In this document: positions 17,221 to 25,057 of the stretch, piece by piece
Position numbering within the stretch: the stretch's first letter is position 1
Layout: each line of letters begins with the position of its first letter
DNA from: Candidatus Sulfotelmatobacter sp.
GTDB taxonomy: Bacteria > Acidobacteriota > Terriglobia > Terriglobales > Acidobacteriaceae
NCBI GenBank assembly: GCA_030041475.1
Contig: JASHNU010000018.1
Span: 50,163-114,162 of the forward strand
Direction of reading: 5' to 3'
Length of the DNA stretch: 64,000 bases
Position numbers and translations under genes: made by a program
The notes under the pieces: model-generated
Told to the model about the DNA's origin: nothing
The model's database searches: none
The model's input: the letters and a program-made list of their open reading frames with translations, nothing else

Positions 17221-18305
17221 TGCCGCTCGACCAGATCCCACCGCAGTGGAGTTCCGCGTTCGATGTCGCAGGCTGCTCGTCGTCCAAGCACTTGGTTCAG
17301 ATGCCGGGTGTGCAGTCCAAAACCCGGGCGGATAGAGCGGACGTTTTCCGAGGTGAAGGTCTCGCCGCTTTTCACGTCCTGCACTACAAACAGCGACCGC
17401 CGGAACGCTCTGCTGCTGGCCTCCTTGGCGCCGAACCCGAAGTGCACTTCGCCCAGCGCTTTCTCGGCGGTTCGCACCGCATCGACCATGGCCTTAAATT
17501 CGTGCGGTTCGAGCGAGAAGACGCTGTCCGGCCCCAGTTCCGCGCGCGATATCGTCAAATGTTTCTCAATGATGCACGCCCCCAGCGCCACCGCGGCCAC
17601 CGGAACGGCCGTTCCCATCGAGTGATCCGAGAGTCCCGCGGGCACAGCAAAACGCCGCGACAATTCCGGAATCGTTCGCAGATTCATCTCTTCTGCCGGC
17701 GCCGGATAAGCGCTTGTACATTTCAGCAGCGCAATCTCCGTTGCTCCAGCAGCGCGCGCTGCCTGCACCGCCTCTTCAATCTCCTCCACGGTCGACATCC
17801 CCGTCGACATGATCAGCGGCTTGCCGGTGCGCGCCATTTCTTGAATCAGTGGAATATCGACGAGTTCAAACGACGCCAGCTTATAAGCGGGCACATTCAT
17901 TTGCGCCAGAAAATCAACTGCGGTCGCATCGAACGGCGTAGAAAACAAATCGAGCCCGAGATCGTTGGCCGCCTGTTTCAGACGCGGCTGCCAGTCCCAT
18001 GGCGCGTATGCCTCTGCGTACAACTCATGCAGATTGCGCCCATTCCAGATCGTACCCTCGATGCGAAACTCCGGCCGGTTGCTCGCGATGGTCATCGTAT
18101 CGGGCGTGTATGTCTGCAGCTTGACCGCGTCGGCACCGGCGTCCTTGGCTGCACGAATGATCTTCAGCGCCTCATCGAATTTCTGATGATGGTTGGCCGA
18201 CAGCTCCGCGATCACGTACACGGGCTGCCCGGCGCCGATCGTGCGTGATCCGATCCTGATCTGCGGAATTTTGGTTTGCACGGCCATGTTTCCAGCGATT
18301 TTCAA
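17217..18305 (-). CDS. pseI: Pseudaminic acid synthase (NeuB/PseI family)
   Basis: 362 residues. The NeuB TIM-barrel domain runs to about residue 285, with VYVIAELSANHHQKFDEAL near the N-terminus, AVKLQTYTPDTMT, STPFDATAVDFL, LIMSTGMSTVEEI, IALLKCTSAYP and GLSDHSMGTAVPVAAVALGA. A C-terminal antifreeze-like SAF domain (about 300-355) follows. The ELSANHH and NRPEFRI.GTIW.G features fit PseI rather than sialic-acid NeuB. Reaction: condensation of phosphoenolpyruvate with 2,4-diacetamido-trideoxy-altrose to give pseudaminic acid. Both ends overlap neighbours by 4 bp, placing it between the PIG-L and deacetylase genes. Confidence 0.92.
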   Translation of the reverse strand: MKIAGNMAVQTKIPQIRIGSRTIGAGQPVYVIAELSANHHQKFDEALKIIRAAKDAGADAVKLQTYTPDTMTIASNRPEFRIEGTIWNGRNLHELYAEAYAPWDWQPRLKQAANDLGLDLFSTPFDATAVDFLAQMNVPAYKLASFELVDIPLIQEMARTGKPLIMSTGMSTVEEIEEAVQAARAAGATEIALLKCTSAYPAPAEEMNLRTIPELSRRFAVPAGLSDHSMGTAVPVAAVALGACIIEKHLTISRAELGPDSVFSLEPHEFKAMVDAVRTAEKALGEVHFGFGAKEASSRAFRRSLFVVQDVKSGETFTSENVRSIRPGFGLHTRHLNQVLGRRAACDIERGTPLRWDLVERQ

Positions 18306-18994
18306 TCCAGGCGTGGACGTATGGAACGCACCAGTTCAAACGCCTCCGCCGCCCCACATCCCACCACGCTGCCCCAGCGCATGGCGATCGCTCGCAGTGC
18401 CTCCGGCGAGCGCGGGTGGGGAAACTTGCGAGCCTCGCTTTCGTAGCATTCCATGGCGGCAATTTTGGCTTCAAGGGTTCGCGTCACATCGACAAAAACA
18501 TTCGGCCGAAATGCCGGCTCCAGGCGCTGAAACGCCCATTCCGTCGACGACGGCACCTCAAAGGCGTAAATCTCGCGCACGACTTGCCCGCTCATCGGAC
18601 GCGTCGCCGTCAAAACGGCCCGATGAATCACGCCGTGATCTACATTCAAATCGCCGGCATGATGTGTGTAAATGATGTCCGGCTTCAATCGCTCGACCAG
18701 TTCCTCGACAATCTTGACAACGTCCAGCAACGGCACGGTATCGAGCCGGTTATCCGGCAACTGGTTCAGCACGACGTGCTTCACGCCGACTTTTGCGGCC
18801 GCTGCGTGGGCTTGGCGATGCAGTGCAGCCAACTGGTCCGTCTCTGGCGCAGCCCAGTTAAAATCGCGTGCAGTCAGGCCCTCGCCCAGAATGGCAAAGT
18901 GCACCTCTTGGCCCTCCATCACCAGCCGCGCCGCGGTCGCGCCGCAGCCTAACACTTCATCGTCGGGATGGGCCACGATCACCAGAACTTTCAT
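18302..18994 (-). CDS. PIG-L family deacetylase (LmbE-like)
   Basis: 230 residues. The N-terminus VLVIVAHPDDEVLGCG holds the zinc-binding AHPDDE motif (H9, D11, D12, E13). A later THHAGDLNVDHGVIHRAV supplies the third ligand region. The family removes N-acetyl groups from GlcNAc-type sugars (PIG-L, MshB, BshB), using zinc and the first Asp of the motif as base. Start ATG overlaps the formyltransferase-like stop by 4 bp and the gene overlaps pseI by 4 bp. In a pseudaminic-acid operon it would be expected to deacetylate one amino group and so prepare it for another acyl group; that is inference from the neighbouring formyltransferase. Confidence 0.88.
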   Translation of the reverse strand: MKVLVIVAHPDDEVLGCGATAARLVMEGQEVHFAILGEGLTARDFNWAAPETDQLAALHRQAHAAAAKVGVKHVVLNQLPDNRLDTVPLLDVVKIVEELVERLKPDIIYTHHAGDLNVDHGVIHRAVLTATRPMSGQVVREIYAFEVPSSTEWAFQRLEPAFRPNVFVDVTRTLEAKIAAMECYESEARKFPHPRSPEALRAIAMRWGSVVGCGAAEAFELVRSIRPRLD

Positions 18995-19749
18995 TTTGCC
19001 CTGCCCTTCTGGTTCCGGATTTTCTTGCCTATGCCTTGGCCGCTCGTTTCATGCTCGCGTGTGACTTTGACGTCGGCCACAATTCGCCCGTCGTAGAGTG
19101 CCGACCGGCTGAATTCGAAGCGGAAGCCCGCATGATGCAGAAACGCCCGCGGATATCCCTCCGCATCGAGCATGCGAATCAGATCGTGCAATTCCTCCAG
19201 AGATTCGGCGTTCTTGATTTCGCTTTCCTCTGGCTTGCGGCGCTTGAAGGTCACACGCTCTCCCCGTTGCGGCACAGGTTTTGGCTCACGCTGGATGATA
19301 CGTTGGATCATCTCCGCCGACAATCTTGAGGCGCGGCAGTAAATTTCTTCCGCGCCCCCTTCCAATGAAAGCGGCTCTTTCATGTACACCGGGCCGGCAT
19401 CGAATTCTGCGGTCATCCGGAGCGCCGTCAGCTTCGTCTCGCGATGCCCGCGCACAATCAGATTCTGCAGCGGGCTCCCGCCCTGGCCGTAAGGAACATC
19501 GGTCATGTGGAAGCAGACGCACTCGAAACGCTCTATCACTTCCTGCGGCACCTTCCACGACCAGTGCAGAGAAAAAATATAGCGCGGGAAAATTCTTTCA
19601 ATCACATCAAGAGACAAATCCTCCGGCGAACCGATATAAGTCCATCGGCCCGGCAACCGCCGCAGCGTCTCGTCAAAAGCGCGGCGATTCCACACCTTGC
19701 AACCGAGGACAAGGTAATCTTGTTGCCCGGGCTTGGCCGTATGCTTCAT
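18991..19749 (-). CDS. Formyltransferase-like protein (methionyl-tRNA formyltransferase fold, sugar N-formyltransferase type)
   Basis: 252 residues, shorter than Fmt (about 310) and lacking most of its C-terminal domain. The core shows VCFHMTDVPYGQGGSPLQNLIVRG, equivalent to the Fmt hydrolase-fold loop, and ALRMTAEFDAGPVYMKE, matching the conserved Asp-containing DTG segment. Of the Asn-His-Asp catalytic triad the His and Asp are visible; the Asn position reads Cys-Phe before the His, so activity is not certain. The pattern is found in sugar N-formyltransferases and in PseJ-like proteins of pseudaminic clusters. It would use 10-formyl-THF to formylate an amino sugar. The 3' end overlaps the PIG-L gene by 4 bp. 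Confidence 0.75.
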   Translation of the reverse strand: MKHTAKPGQQDYLVLGCKVWNRRAFDETLRRLPGRWTYIGSPEDLSLDVIERIFPRYIFSLHWSWKVPQEVIERFECVCFHMTDVPYGQGGSPLQNLIVRGHRETKLTALRMTAEFDAGPVYMKEPLSLEGGAEEIYCRASRLSAEMIQRIIQREPKPVPQRGERVTFKRRKPEESEIKNAESLEELHDLIRMLDAEGYPRAFLHHAGFRFEFSRSALYDGRIVADVKVTREHETSGQGIGKKIRNQKGRAK

Positions 19750-19761
19750 TAGGATTCAAGG

Positions 19762-21297
19762 TTAAGCGGGCTTCTGCCAGACGAAATGAACGGCGGCATC
19801 GCCGCGTATTTCTTCCGTGCCGAGTCGCTCGAAATCAGCCTTTTCGAACACTCGCAAAGAGGCGGCGTTCTCCGGCTTCACGAAGGCGTGAACTCTCGCG
19901 CCACGATCCTCTCTCAAAAGCGACTCCACTCCGAGTGCGATTAGCCGGCTCGCCAGCCCGCGCCCGCGCATCGTCTTGGCCACGCTGACGTCTACCTCCC
20001 AATCTCGATCCGGCCGGTTATCAAAACGGATTTGCCCGCAGGGCATCCCATTTCCGTTCTGAGCAATCCACATCAGGGTTCGGCTACTATCCAGTTTCTC
20101 TGCAAACCATGCGGAGTGCGTTTCCCACGGAATCGGTTCCGAGGAAAACGACGCTGCACGAACCTCCGGATCGTTCGCCCATTCCCATAGCAAACGGCTG
20201 TCAGTGGAGCGCACGGGCCGTAACTGCAAACTTTCGTGGTGGAGCGGTGTTTCGTCGGCCAGGTCCTCATTATCGCCGCGCAAGACAGCCAGCACTCGCT
20301 CGGCGCCTTGGCCGTCTACCAACTCACGTGCCTTCTGCGACAAGGACCTGCGCAGTTCGAACGAAGCGACCAGCCGCGTCAGTTCACTCGCGATCTTCCC
20401 CGCGTCAACCGTCTGATCACCTAAGTGAATCGCACATCCCCTTCGATCCAGTTCTTTCGCTACTGCACTCTGGTTTGCAGCCACATCGATCAGCAACGCC
20501 GGAAGCCCCAACAGGCAGAGTTCCCAGCACGTCGAACCAGCAGCGGAAACTGCGATGTCTGCCGCACCCATCAATTCCGCAATGTCTGCCACATCGTTGC
20601 GCAGAGCGATCTTCCTCCCAGATTCGGCAGCCAGCCTCTGTAACATGGCCAAATGCGGATTGCTGCCGCCAACCACAACGGTCGTTTCCAGATGGCCGAT
20701 GCCGGCCTGCACCACCGCGTCGAGCACGCGCGCAGTCAGGTTGTCGGGATCGCTGCCTCCCATCATCACGAGCAGCCGCCGACAAACCGGCGAGACTTCT
20801 CTCTTCCAGTCGCGCCACGGGAAAAATTCCCGCCGCAGCAGCGCAAAGCGCGGACCGAGAAGCAGCCGCGTATCCGGCTCCCGCGTCTCATAGAGCCGTT
20901 CGCTGGCGCTCACATTCTGATTCAGGACAAACCGCGCCGAATAGTGGCTCGCATGCCCATAATCGTCGAGGAAGAGAACCTTGCATCCCGCGCTTCGCAA
21001 CGCCTCCTGATAGCCAGCGCCGAACTGATATCCATCAATGACGACCCAGCCTGCCTGCTCTTCGCGCGCCAGCCGAAGCGTTTGCTGCACGTCGTCCGCG
21101 GTTCCGGCGGTGCAGGCGACTGGGAGCACTTTGCAGGACTCCGCCGTGAGCTTGCTCTCGATCGCGGGCGTCGCTTCCACCATGGCAAAAACGGTGCGGC
21201 CGCCGGCATCCTGCACAGTCTGGGCAAGCGCGAGACAGCGCATGACGTGACCCGTGCCTATTTTGACGCTCGCGTCCGTCCGGAAAAGGAGATTCAT
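19762..21297 (-). CDS. pseG: Bifunctional PseG hydrolase / PseH-like GNAT acetyltransferase
   Basis: 511 residues. Residues about 1-345 are PseG: NLLFRTDASVKIGTGHVMRC, the G-x-G-H-x-x-R signature of the UDP-sugar hydrolase, then LLVMMGGSDPDNLTARVL and AAGSTCWELCLLGLPALLIDVA. PseG removes UDP from UDP-2,4-diacetamido-2,4,6-trideoxy-altrose. Residues about 355-511 are a GNAT domain, LQLRPVRSTDSRLLWEWAND then GRGLASRLIALGV and RVFEKADFERLG, similar to PseH, which acetylates the 4-amino group in the preceding step. So two consecutive steps appear fused, in reverse order. ATG 21297 is used; a TTG two codons earlier is possible. Twelve bp separate it from the formyltransferase-like gene. Confidence 0.9.
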   Translation of the reverse strand: MNLLFRTDASVKIGTGHVMRCLALAQTVQDAGGRTVFAMVEATPAIESKLTAESCKVLPVACTAGTADDVQQTLRLAREEQAGWVVIDGYQFGAGYQEALRSAGCKVLFLDDYGHASHYSARFVLNQNVSASERLYETREPDTRLLLGPRFALLRREFFPWRDWKREVSPVCRRLLVMMGGSDPDNLTARVLDAVVQAGIGHLETTVVVGGSNPHLAMLQRLAAESGRKIALRNDVADIAELMGAADIAVSAAGSTCWELCLLGLPALLIDVAANQSAVAKELDRRGCAIHLGDQTVDAGKIASELTRLVASFELRRSLSQKARELVDGQGAERVLAVLRGDNEDLADETPLHHESLQLRPVRSTDSRLLWEWANDPEVRAASFSSEPIPWETHSAWFAEKLDSSRTLMWIAQNGNGMPCGQIRFDNRPDRDWEVDVSVAKTMRGRGLASRLIALGVESLLREDRGARVHAFVKPENAASLRVFEKADFERLGTEEIRGDAAVHFVWQKPA

Positions 21298-21355
21298 CGC
21301 CAAGAAAGCTCAGCGCAACACATGGCTTTCGAGAGCAGGTTGGTCGCGAAACCGC

Positions 21356-23416
21356 TCATCGCACCCGGAACACCGGCTGAGTCATCGGGCCTTCCAGATA
21401 CCGCGCAGCATCCGGTTCTTCCACCCAAGACGCCAGCGTTTTCATAACCTCCGCGTATGCCTCCAGGGTCTGGTGAACGGCCTGGCCGTCGTGCGCTGCC
21501 GTCATGTTGTGCGTAGCCAGCAACAGCACGCCACGTTTCACCGCCTCCTGTTGAAACAGGTTCTTCAGCAACGGGCTGTCGGCGCCATTCTCGTCGCTGA
21601 ACTTCAGCAGTGACCACTGGGGACGTGCCACGGCCCGGACACGCTGCCCTAATCCAGCCTGTTGCGCCATGGCGTTCACGCCGTCCTGCAGCGTGCGGCC
21701 GTTCGATTCAATACGCGCCAGGGCGTCGGTATGCTCGAGAATATCAAGCACTTTCATCGCCGCTGCCATCGACGCGACTTCGCCTGCAAACGTAAAGCTG
21801 TAAAAAATCTCGTCGAACGTCCGCATGACATCAGCGCGCCCCAGCACACAGGAAATCGGAAATCCGTTGCCCATCGCCTTCCCGAAACACGCCAGGTCGG
21901 GAACAACGTCGAAAAGTTTCTGGGCGCCTCCGATGCCGAAATGGAAGCCAACACAGATTTCATCGAAGATAAGCAAGGCTCCATGTTTGTGGGCTGCATC
22001 TTTCACGCCTTGGAGAAAGCCCGTGGCAGGTTCCACAAAATTGAACGGCTCCATAATCACAGCAGCGAAGTCGCCTCGATGCTCGGCAAACAATCTTTCC
22101 AGACTGCTCAGATCGTTGTAGGTGAACGGATGCGTCAACTCGCGCACGGCCTTGGGAACGCCCGCGTTGCGCGTCGTGCTGCCAATGTACCAGTCCTGCC
22201 AGCCGTGATATCCGCAACAAGCGATGTGATCGCGGCCCGTGAACGCGCGCGCAGCCCGCACTGCGCCCGAGGTTGCGTCCGATCCGTTTTTGCCAAAGCG
22301 CACCATCTCGGCGCACGGAATTAGCCGGGTTAACCGTTCCGCCAGTTGTACCTCGAGCGGATGTGGAAGCGAAAAACTGTGGCCTTGCGTCAGTTGAGCC
22401 GTAGCGGCCGCATTCACTTCGTCATGCGCGTAGCCCAGGATGTTGGGCAGCAACCCCTGCACGTAATCGATGTATTCATTGCCGTCCACATCCCACACGC
22501 GACAGCCTTTGCCGCGCTCAAGAAAAATCGGTGCCACGCCCTGCACATATTGGGTGTATCCCTTGCTGAAGGTCTGCGCGCAACTTGGGATCACCTTCTT
22601 CGCCCGCGCCAGCCACGCCTGCGATTGCGCCAGCGGACGCTTCGGCGCCGCGCCGGCCTTCGCCTGCTGGTAAAGACTCTTGTAGTAGCCTTCGTTCGTG
22701 ATCGTTTCTGCCTGAATCGTTGCCAAGTCCGGCCTCTCCTTCAGTAAGTCGAATACATCCCGAAACCCGAATTGCTCGCTCTTCTTCCCGTTCTTCGAAA
22801 ACGCTGCATACACCTTGCGTACAAATTCCAGATCCCCTGGATGGTCGACCGTCCAGCGGAATTTCACTGGCGAAACCGGAATCTCGCTCTCCACGTTCGC
22901 GGTTCGGAACCTGTCCGTGCGCAGGTATGGCGTCACATGCTCCCGCTCCGAGGGCTTGCTGGCTTCGCGCCATGCCCGCTCCAGAGCCGCGCTAGAGAAA
23001 ACTTCGGTGTCCAGTCCGTCCGGATACGTGTAGCGAAACACGTTGCTGACGTAGTCGCAGTCTCCCTGTTCAAACCGCGCCACAACTTTATCAATGACCG
23101 CCGGGTCGATCAGCGGACAGTCGGCCGTAATACGTACAATAATGTCCGCACCGTTCGCTCTAGCGGCTTGATAAAAACGATCCAGCACATCCTGCTCGCT
23201 GCCGCGAAAACAGGCAACGCTTACCCGTTCGCAAAATCGAGCGATCGGATCGTCGACCCTGCGGTCAGTCGTCGCGACTACGACCTCGTCTATTTTTCGG
23301 GCCTGTCGCACGCGATTCACGACATGCCAAAGCATCGGGTGTCCTTGCAGATCTTCCAGAACCTTTCCCGGAAATCGCGACGACCCCATGCGCGCCTGGA
23401 TTACGACCACCTTCAC
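21356..23416 (-). CDS. SpsF-type cytidylyltransferase fused to class-III aminotransferase
   Basis: 686 residues, two enzymes in one chain. Residues about 1-245 are an SpsF/PseF-type CMP-sugar cytidylyltransferase: VVVIQARMGSSRFPGKVLE with the CTP-binding R and K, then VRITADCPLIDPAVID. Residues about 255-686 form a fold-type I, class-III aminotransferase of the glutamate-1-semialdehyde family: VQGLLPNILGYAHDEVNAA, GKNGSDATSGAVRAARAFTG, FDEICVGFHFG and LACFGKAMGNGFPISCVLG with the PLP lysine. The first half would activate the nonulosonic acid with CMP; the second would add an amino group to an unknown substrate. I chose GTG 23416 because an AGGAG box lies 10 bp upstream. GTG 23437 and ATG 23434 are alternatives. 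Confidence 0.88.
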   Translation of the reverse strand: MKVVVIQARMGSSRFPGKVLEDLQGHPMLWHVVNRVRQARKIDEVVVATTDRRVDDPIARFCERVSVACFRGSEQDVLDRFYQAARANGADIIVRITADCPLIDPAVIDKVVARFEQGDCDYVSNVFRYTYPDGLDTEVFSSAALERAWREASKPSEREHVTPYLRTDRFRTANVESEIPVSPVKFRWTVDHPGDLEFVRKVYAAFSKNGKKSEQFGFRDVFDLLKERPDLATIQAETITNEGYYKSLYQQAKAGAAPKRPLAQSQAWLARAKKVIPSCAQTFSKGYTQYVQGVAPIFLERGKGCRVWDVDGNEYIDYVQGLLPNILGYAHDEVNAAATAQLTQGHSFSLPHPLEVQLAERLTRLIPCAEMVRFGKNGSDATSGAVRAARAFTGRDHIACCGYHGWQDWYIGSTTRNAGVPKAVRELTHPFTYNDLSSLERLFAEHRGDFAAVIMEPFNFVEPATGFLQGVKDAAHKHGALLIFDEICVGFHFGIGGAQKLFDVVPDLACFGKAMGNGFPISCVLGRADVMRTFDEIFYSFTFAGEVASMAAAMKVLDILEHTDALARIESNGRTLQDGVNAMAQQAGLGQRVRAVARPQWSLLKFSDENGADSPLLKNLFQQEAVKRGVLLLATHNMTAAHDGQAVHQTLEAYAEVMKTLASWVEEPDAARYLEGPMTQPVFRVR

Positions 23417-23443
23417 TTCGTAACTTCTCCTCATCACGACTCT

Positions 23444-24439
23444 TCAGAAATTTTCCACGGCAAGCATCTTCCCCTGCGCCGACGACGCCTTCGCCGTGAA
23501 TACCACCCTCATGAGCGCAGCAGCGTCAGGGATGGGCAGCATCGTCTCGCGCTGTTGCTTGATGCAGTCAACAAAGTGCGCCATCTCGTCCATGTACATC
23601 TGGTTCATCTGCCACTCCTCAGGCTGTGGGTAGTTCGTCCACTTTTTTTTTGTAGCGTCGTACCAACGCACGGCCTTGCCGTTAAAGTCCCAGAAGATCG
23701 ATCCTAGCTCTCCGACAATCTGACAGCCACGCTCATACGTGCGCTGCACATAATCGAGATGGATCTCCGAAATCGGCCCGCTAGTGTGCCGGCACACCAG
23801 AATCACAACGTCTTCAGTCTCGATCTCCAGTGAGCTCAAGTGTCCCGCACAGCAGAAGACAGATTCGACGTCACCCAGATACCATCTCGCGAGATCAATC
23901 TCGTGAATGCAGTCGAGGATGCATCCCCCGCCGCTTTCGGCACGAGCAGCGTAATTCTGGCGATAGTCCGCGCCCGGACGCCACTCCGGCAAGTATGAGC
24001 CCGTATGAATTCTCGCGAACAAAATCTTTCCCAAGCGGCTTTCCGCTAGCATCTCTTTCACTTTCGCCGGTCCGGGATGAAAACGCATGTTGCATCCCAC
24101 CAGTGACACCAGCTTCTTCGCCGCGACCAGATCCGAGAGATCGGCGAGGCCGGCAGGCGTGTGCGAGAGCGGCTTCTCCACGAATACTGGAAGGCCCGCG
24201 CGGACTACTTGCAGCGCCTGCTCGGCGTGCAGATGCGTGGGAGTCGCTACCACCACGAAATCCGGATTCCACGCCAGACCGTGCCGCAATTCGGCAAAAC
24301 TTTTGACGGAGACCGCCTGCGCGACTTCTTCGCGGCGCGCCGCGTCTGTCTCCACCAGGGCCCGATGCTCCACCAGCTGCTTCAGGTTCCGCAGATGCCG
24401 GCTGCCAATCGACCCGCCGCCCACCACCAGCGCTTTCAT
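23444..24439 (-). CDS. Gfo/Idh/MocA family oxidoreductase
   Basis: 331 residues from ATG 24439, which overlaps the GNAT stop as ATGA. The N-terminal Rossmann fold has ALVVGGGSIGSRHLRNL and VVATPTHLHAEQAL; VFVEKPLSHTPAGL carries the conserved EKP with the catalytic Lys. The C-terminal alpha/beta domain (from about residue 120) has GGCILDCIHEIDLARWYLG, typical of the GFO_IDH_MocA C-terminal fold. NAD(P)-dependent sugar oxidoreductases of this family dehydrogenate nucleotide or free amino-sugars, in some glycan pathways just before an aminotransferase. Its position next to the aminotransferase fusion suggests a paired oxidation and amination, but the substrate is not known. Confidence 0.9.
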   Translation of the reverse strand: MKALVVGGGSIGSRHLRNLKQLVEHRALVETDAARREEVAQAVSVKSFAELRHGLAWNPDFVVVATPTHLHAEQALQVVRAGLPVFVEKPLSHTPAGLADLSDLVAAKKLVSLVGCNMRFHPGPAKVKEMLAESRLGKILFARIHTGSYLPEWRPGADYRQNYAARAESGGGCILDCIHEIDLARWYLGDVESVFCCAGHLSSLEIETEDVVILVCRHTSGPISEIHLDYVQRTYERGCQIVGELGSIFWDFNGKAVRWYDATKKKWTNYPQPEEWQMNQMYMDEMAHFVDCIKQQRETMLPIPDAAALMRVVFTAKASSAQGKMLAVENF

Positions 24440-25032
24440 TTTCGCTTCCCGGCTCTGAGTGGCTTGTACTCCGAGCGCAGCAGGCCCATCCACAACCGGT
24501 CTTTGTACTGTCCACCTTGAAACAGATCCTCCCGCAAGCGCCCTTCCACCTTGAATCCAATTTTCTTGTAGCAGCGCACGGCAGACTCGTGTTCCGCGAA
24601 CACGCCGAGATCAATGCGGTGCAGATTCAGGCGAGTGAAACCGTATTCCACCATCAGCCGGGTGGCTTCAAGGCCGATGCCTTTGCCCCACGAATCTTTC
24701 TCACCGATCAGAATGCCGAATATCGCCGTGCGATGCACCCAGTGAATAGGCCCCAGCTTCACATTGCCCACGTGCTCGCCGGACTTCTTCTCTTCCACCG
24801 CTAGGATCACATCGTTTTTCGATCCCGTCACTCCCCGGTAATAGTTTTCGAGATCCTCCGCGGTGCTTGGAAAAGTGCCCGTCTCGGTATAGCGCGTCAC
24901 TTCGGGATCGTTGAGCCAGCTCTGGTAGCGGTCATTAAGATCGGAGCGCTCGAGGGGGCGCAGCCGCACGAGTGAACCCTCCGCAAATGGCTTGTTTCGG
25001 TCCAAGGGCACGCTCCTCAGCTCTTCAACCAC
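24436..25032 (-). CDS. GNAT family N-acetyltransferase (RimJ/RimL-like)
   Basis: 198 residues from a GTG start. Shows VRLRPLERSDLNDRYQSWLNDPEV at the N-terminus, the acetyl-CoA loop GKGIGLEATRLMVEYGF near residue 115, then YKKIGFKVEGRLRED, the typical RimL-type C-terminus. This subgroup includes sugar N-acetyltransferases of glycan clusters, so it may acetylate an amino group of a UDP- or CMP-sugar. Because the PseG fusion already carries a GNAT domain, the cluster has at least two candidate 4-N-acetyltransferases, and which acts in the pseudaminic pathway is open. It lies 25 bp downstream of pseC and overlaps the Gfo/Idh gene by 4 bp. Confidence 0.82.
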   Translation of the reverse strand: MVEELRSVPLDRNKPFAEGSLVRLRPLERSDLNDRYQSWLNDPEVTRYTETGTFPSTAEDLENYYRGVTGSKNDVILAVEEKKSGEHVGNVKLGPIHWVHRTAIFGILIGEKDSWGKGIGLEATRLMVEYGFTRLNLHRIDLGVFAEHESAVRCYKKIGFKVEGRLREDLFQGGQYKDRLWMGLLRSEYKPLRAGKRK

Positions 25033-25057
25033 GGCTTTTCAATCACGGTTGTTTCGA

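Noticed and set aside
17220..18248. Plus-strand frame of 342 codons opposite pseI
   Set aside because: Exact shadow of a highly conserved NeuB-type gene; composition typical of GC-rich antisense frames.
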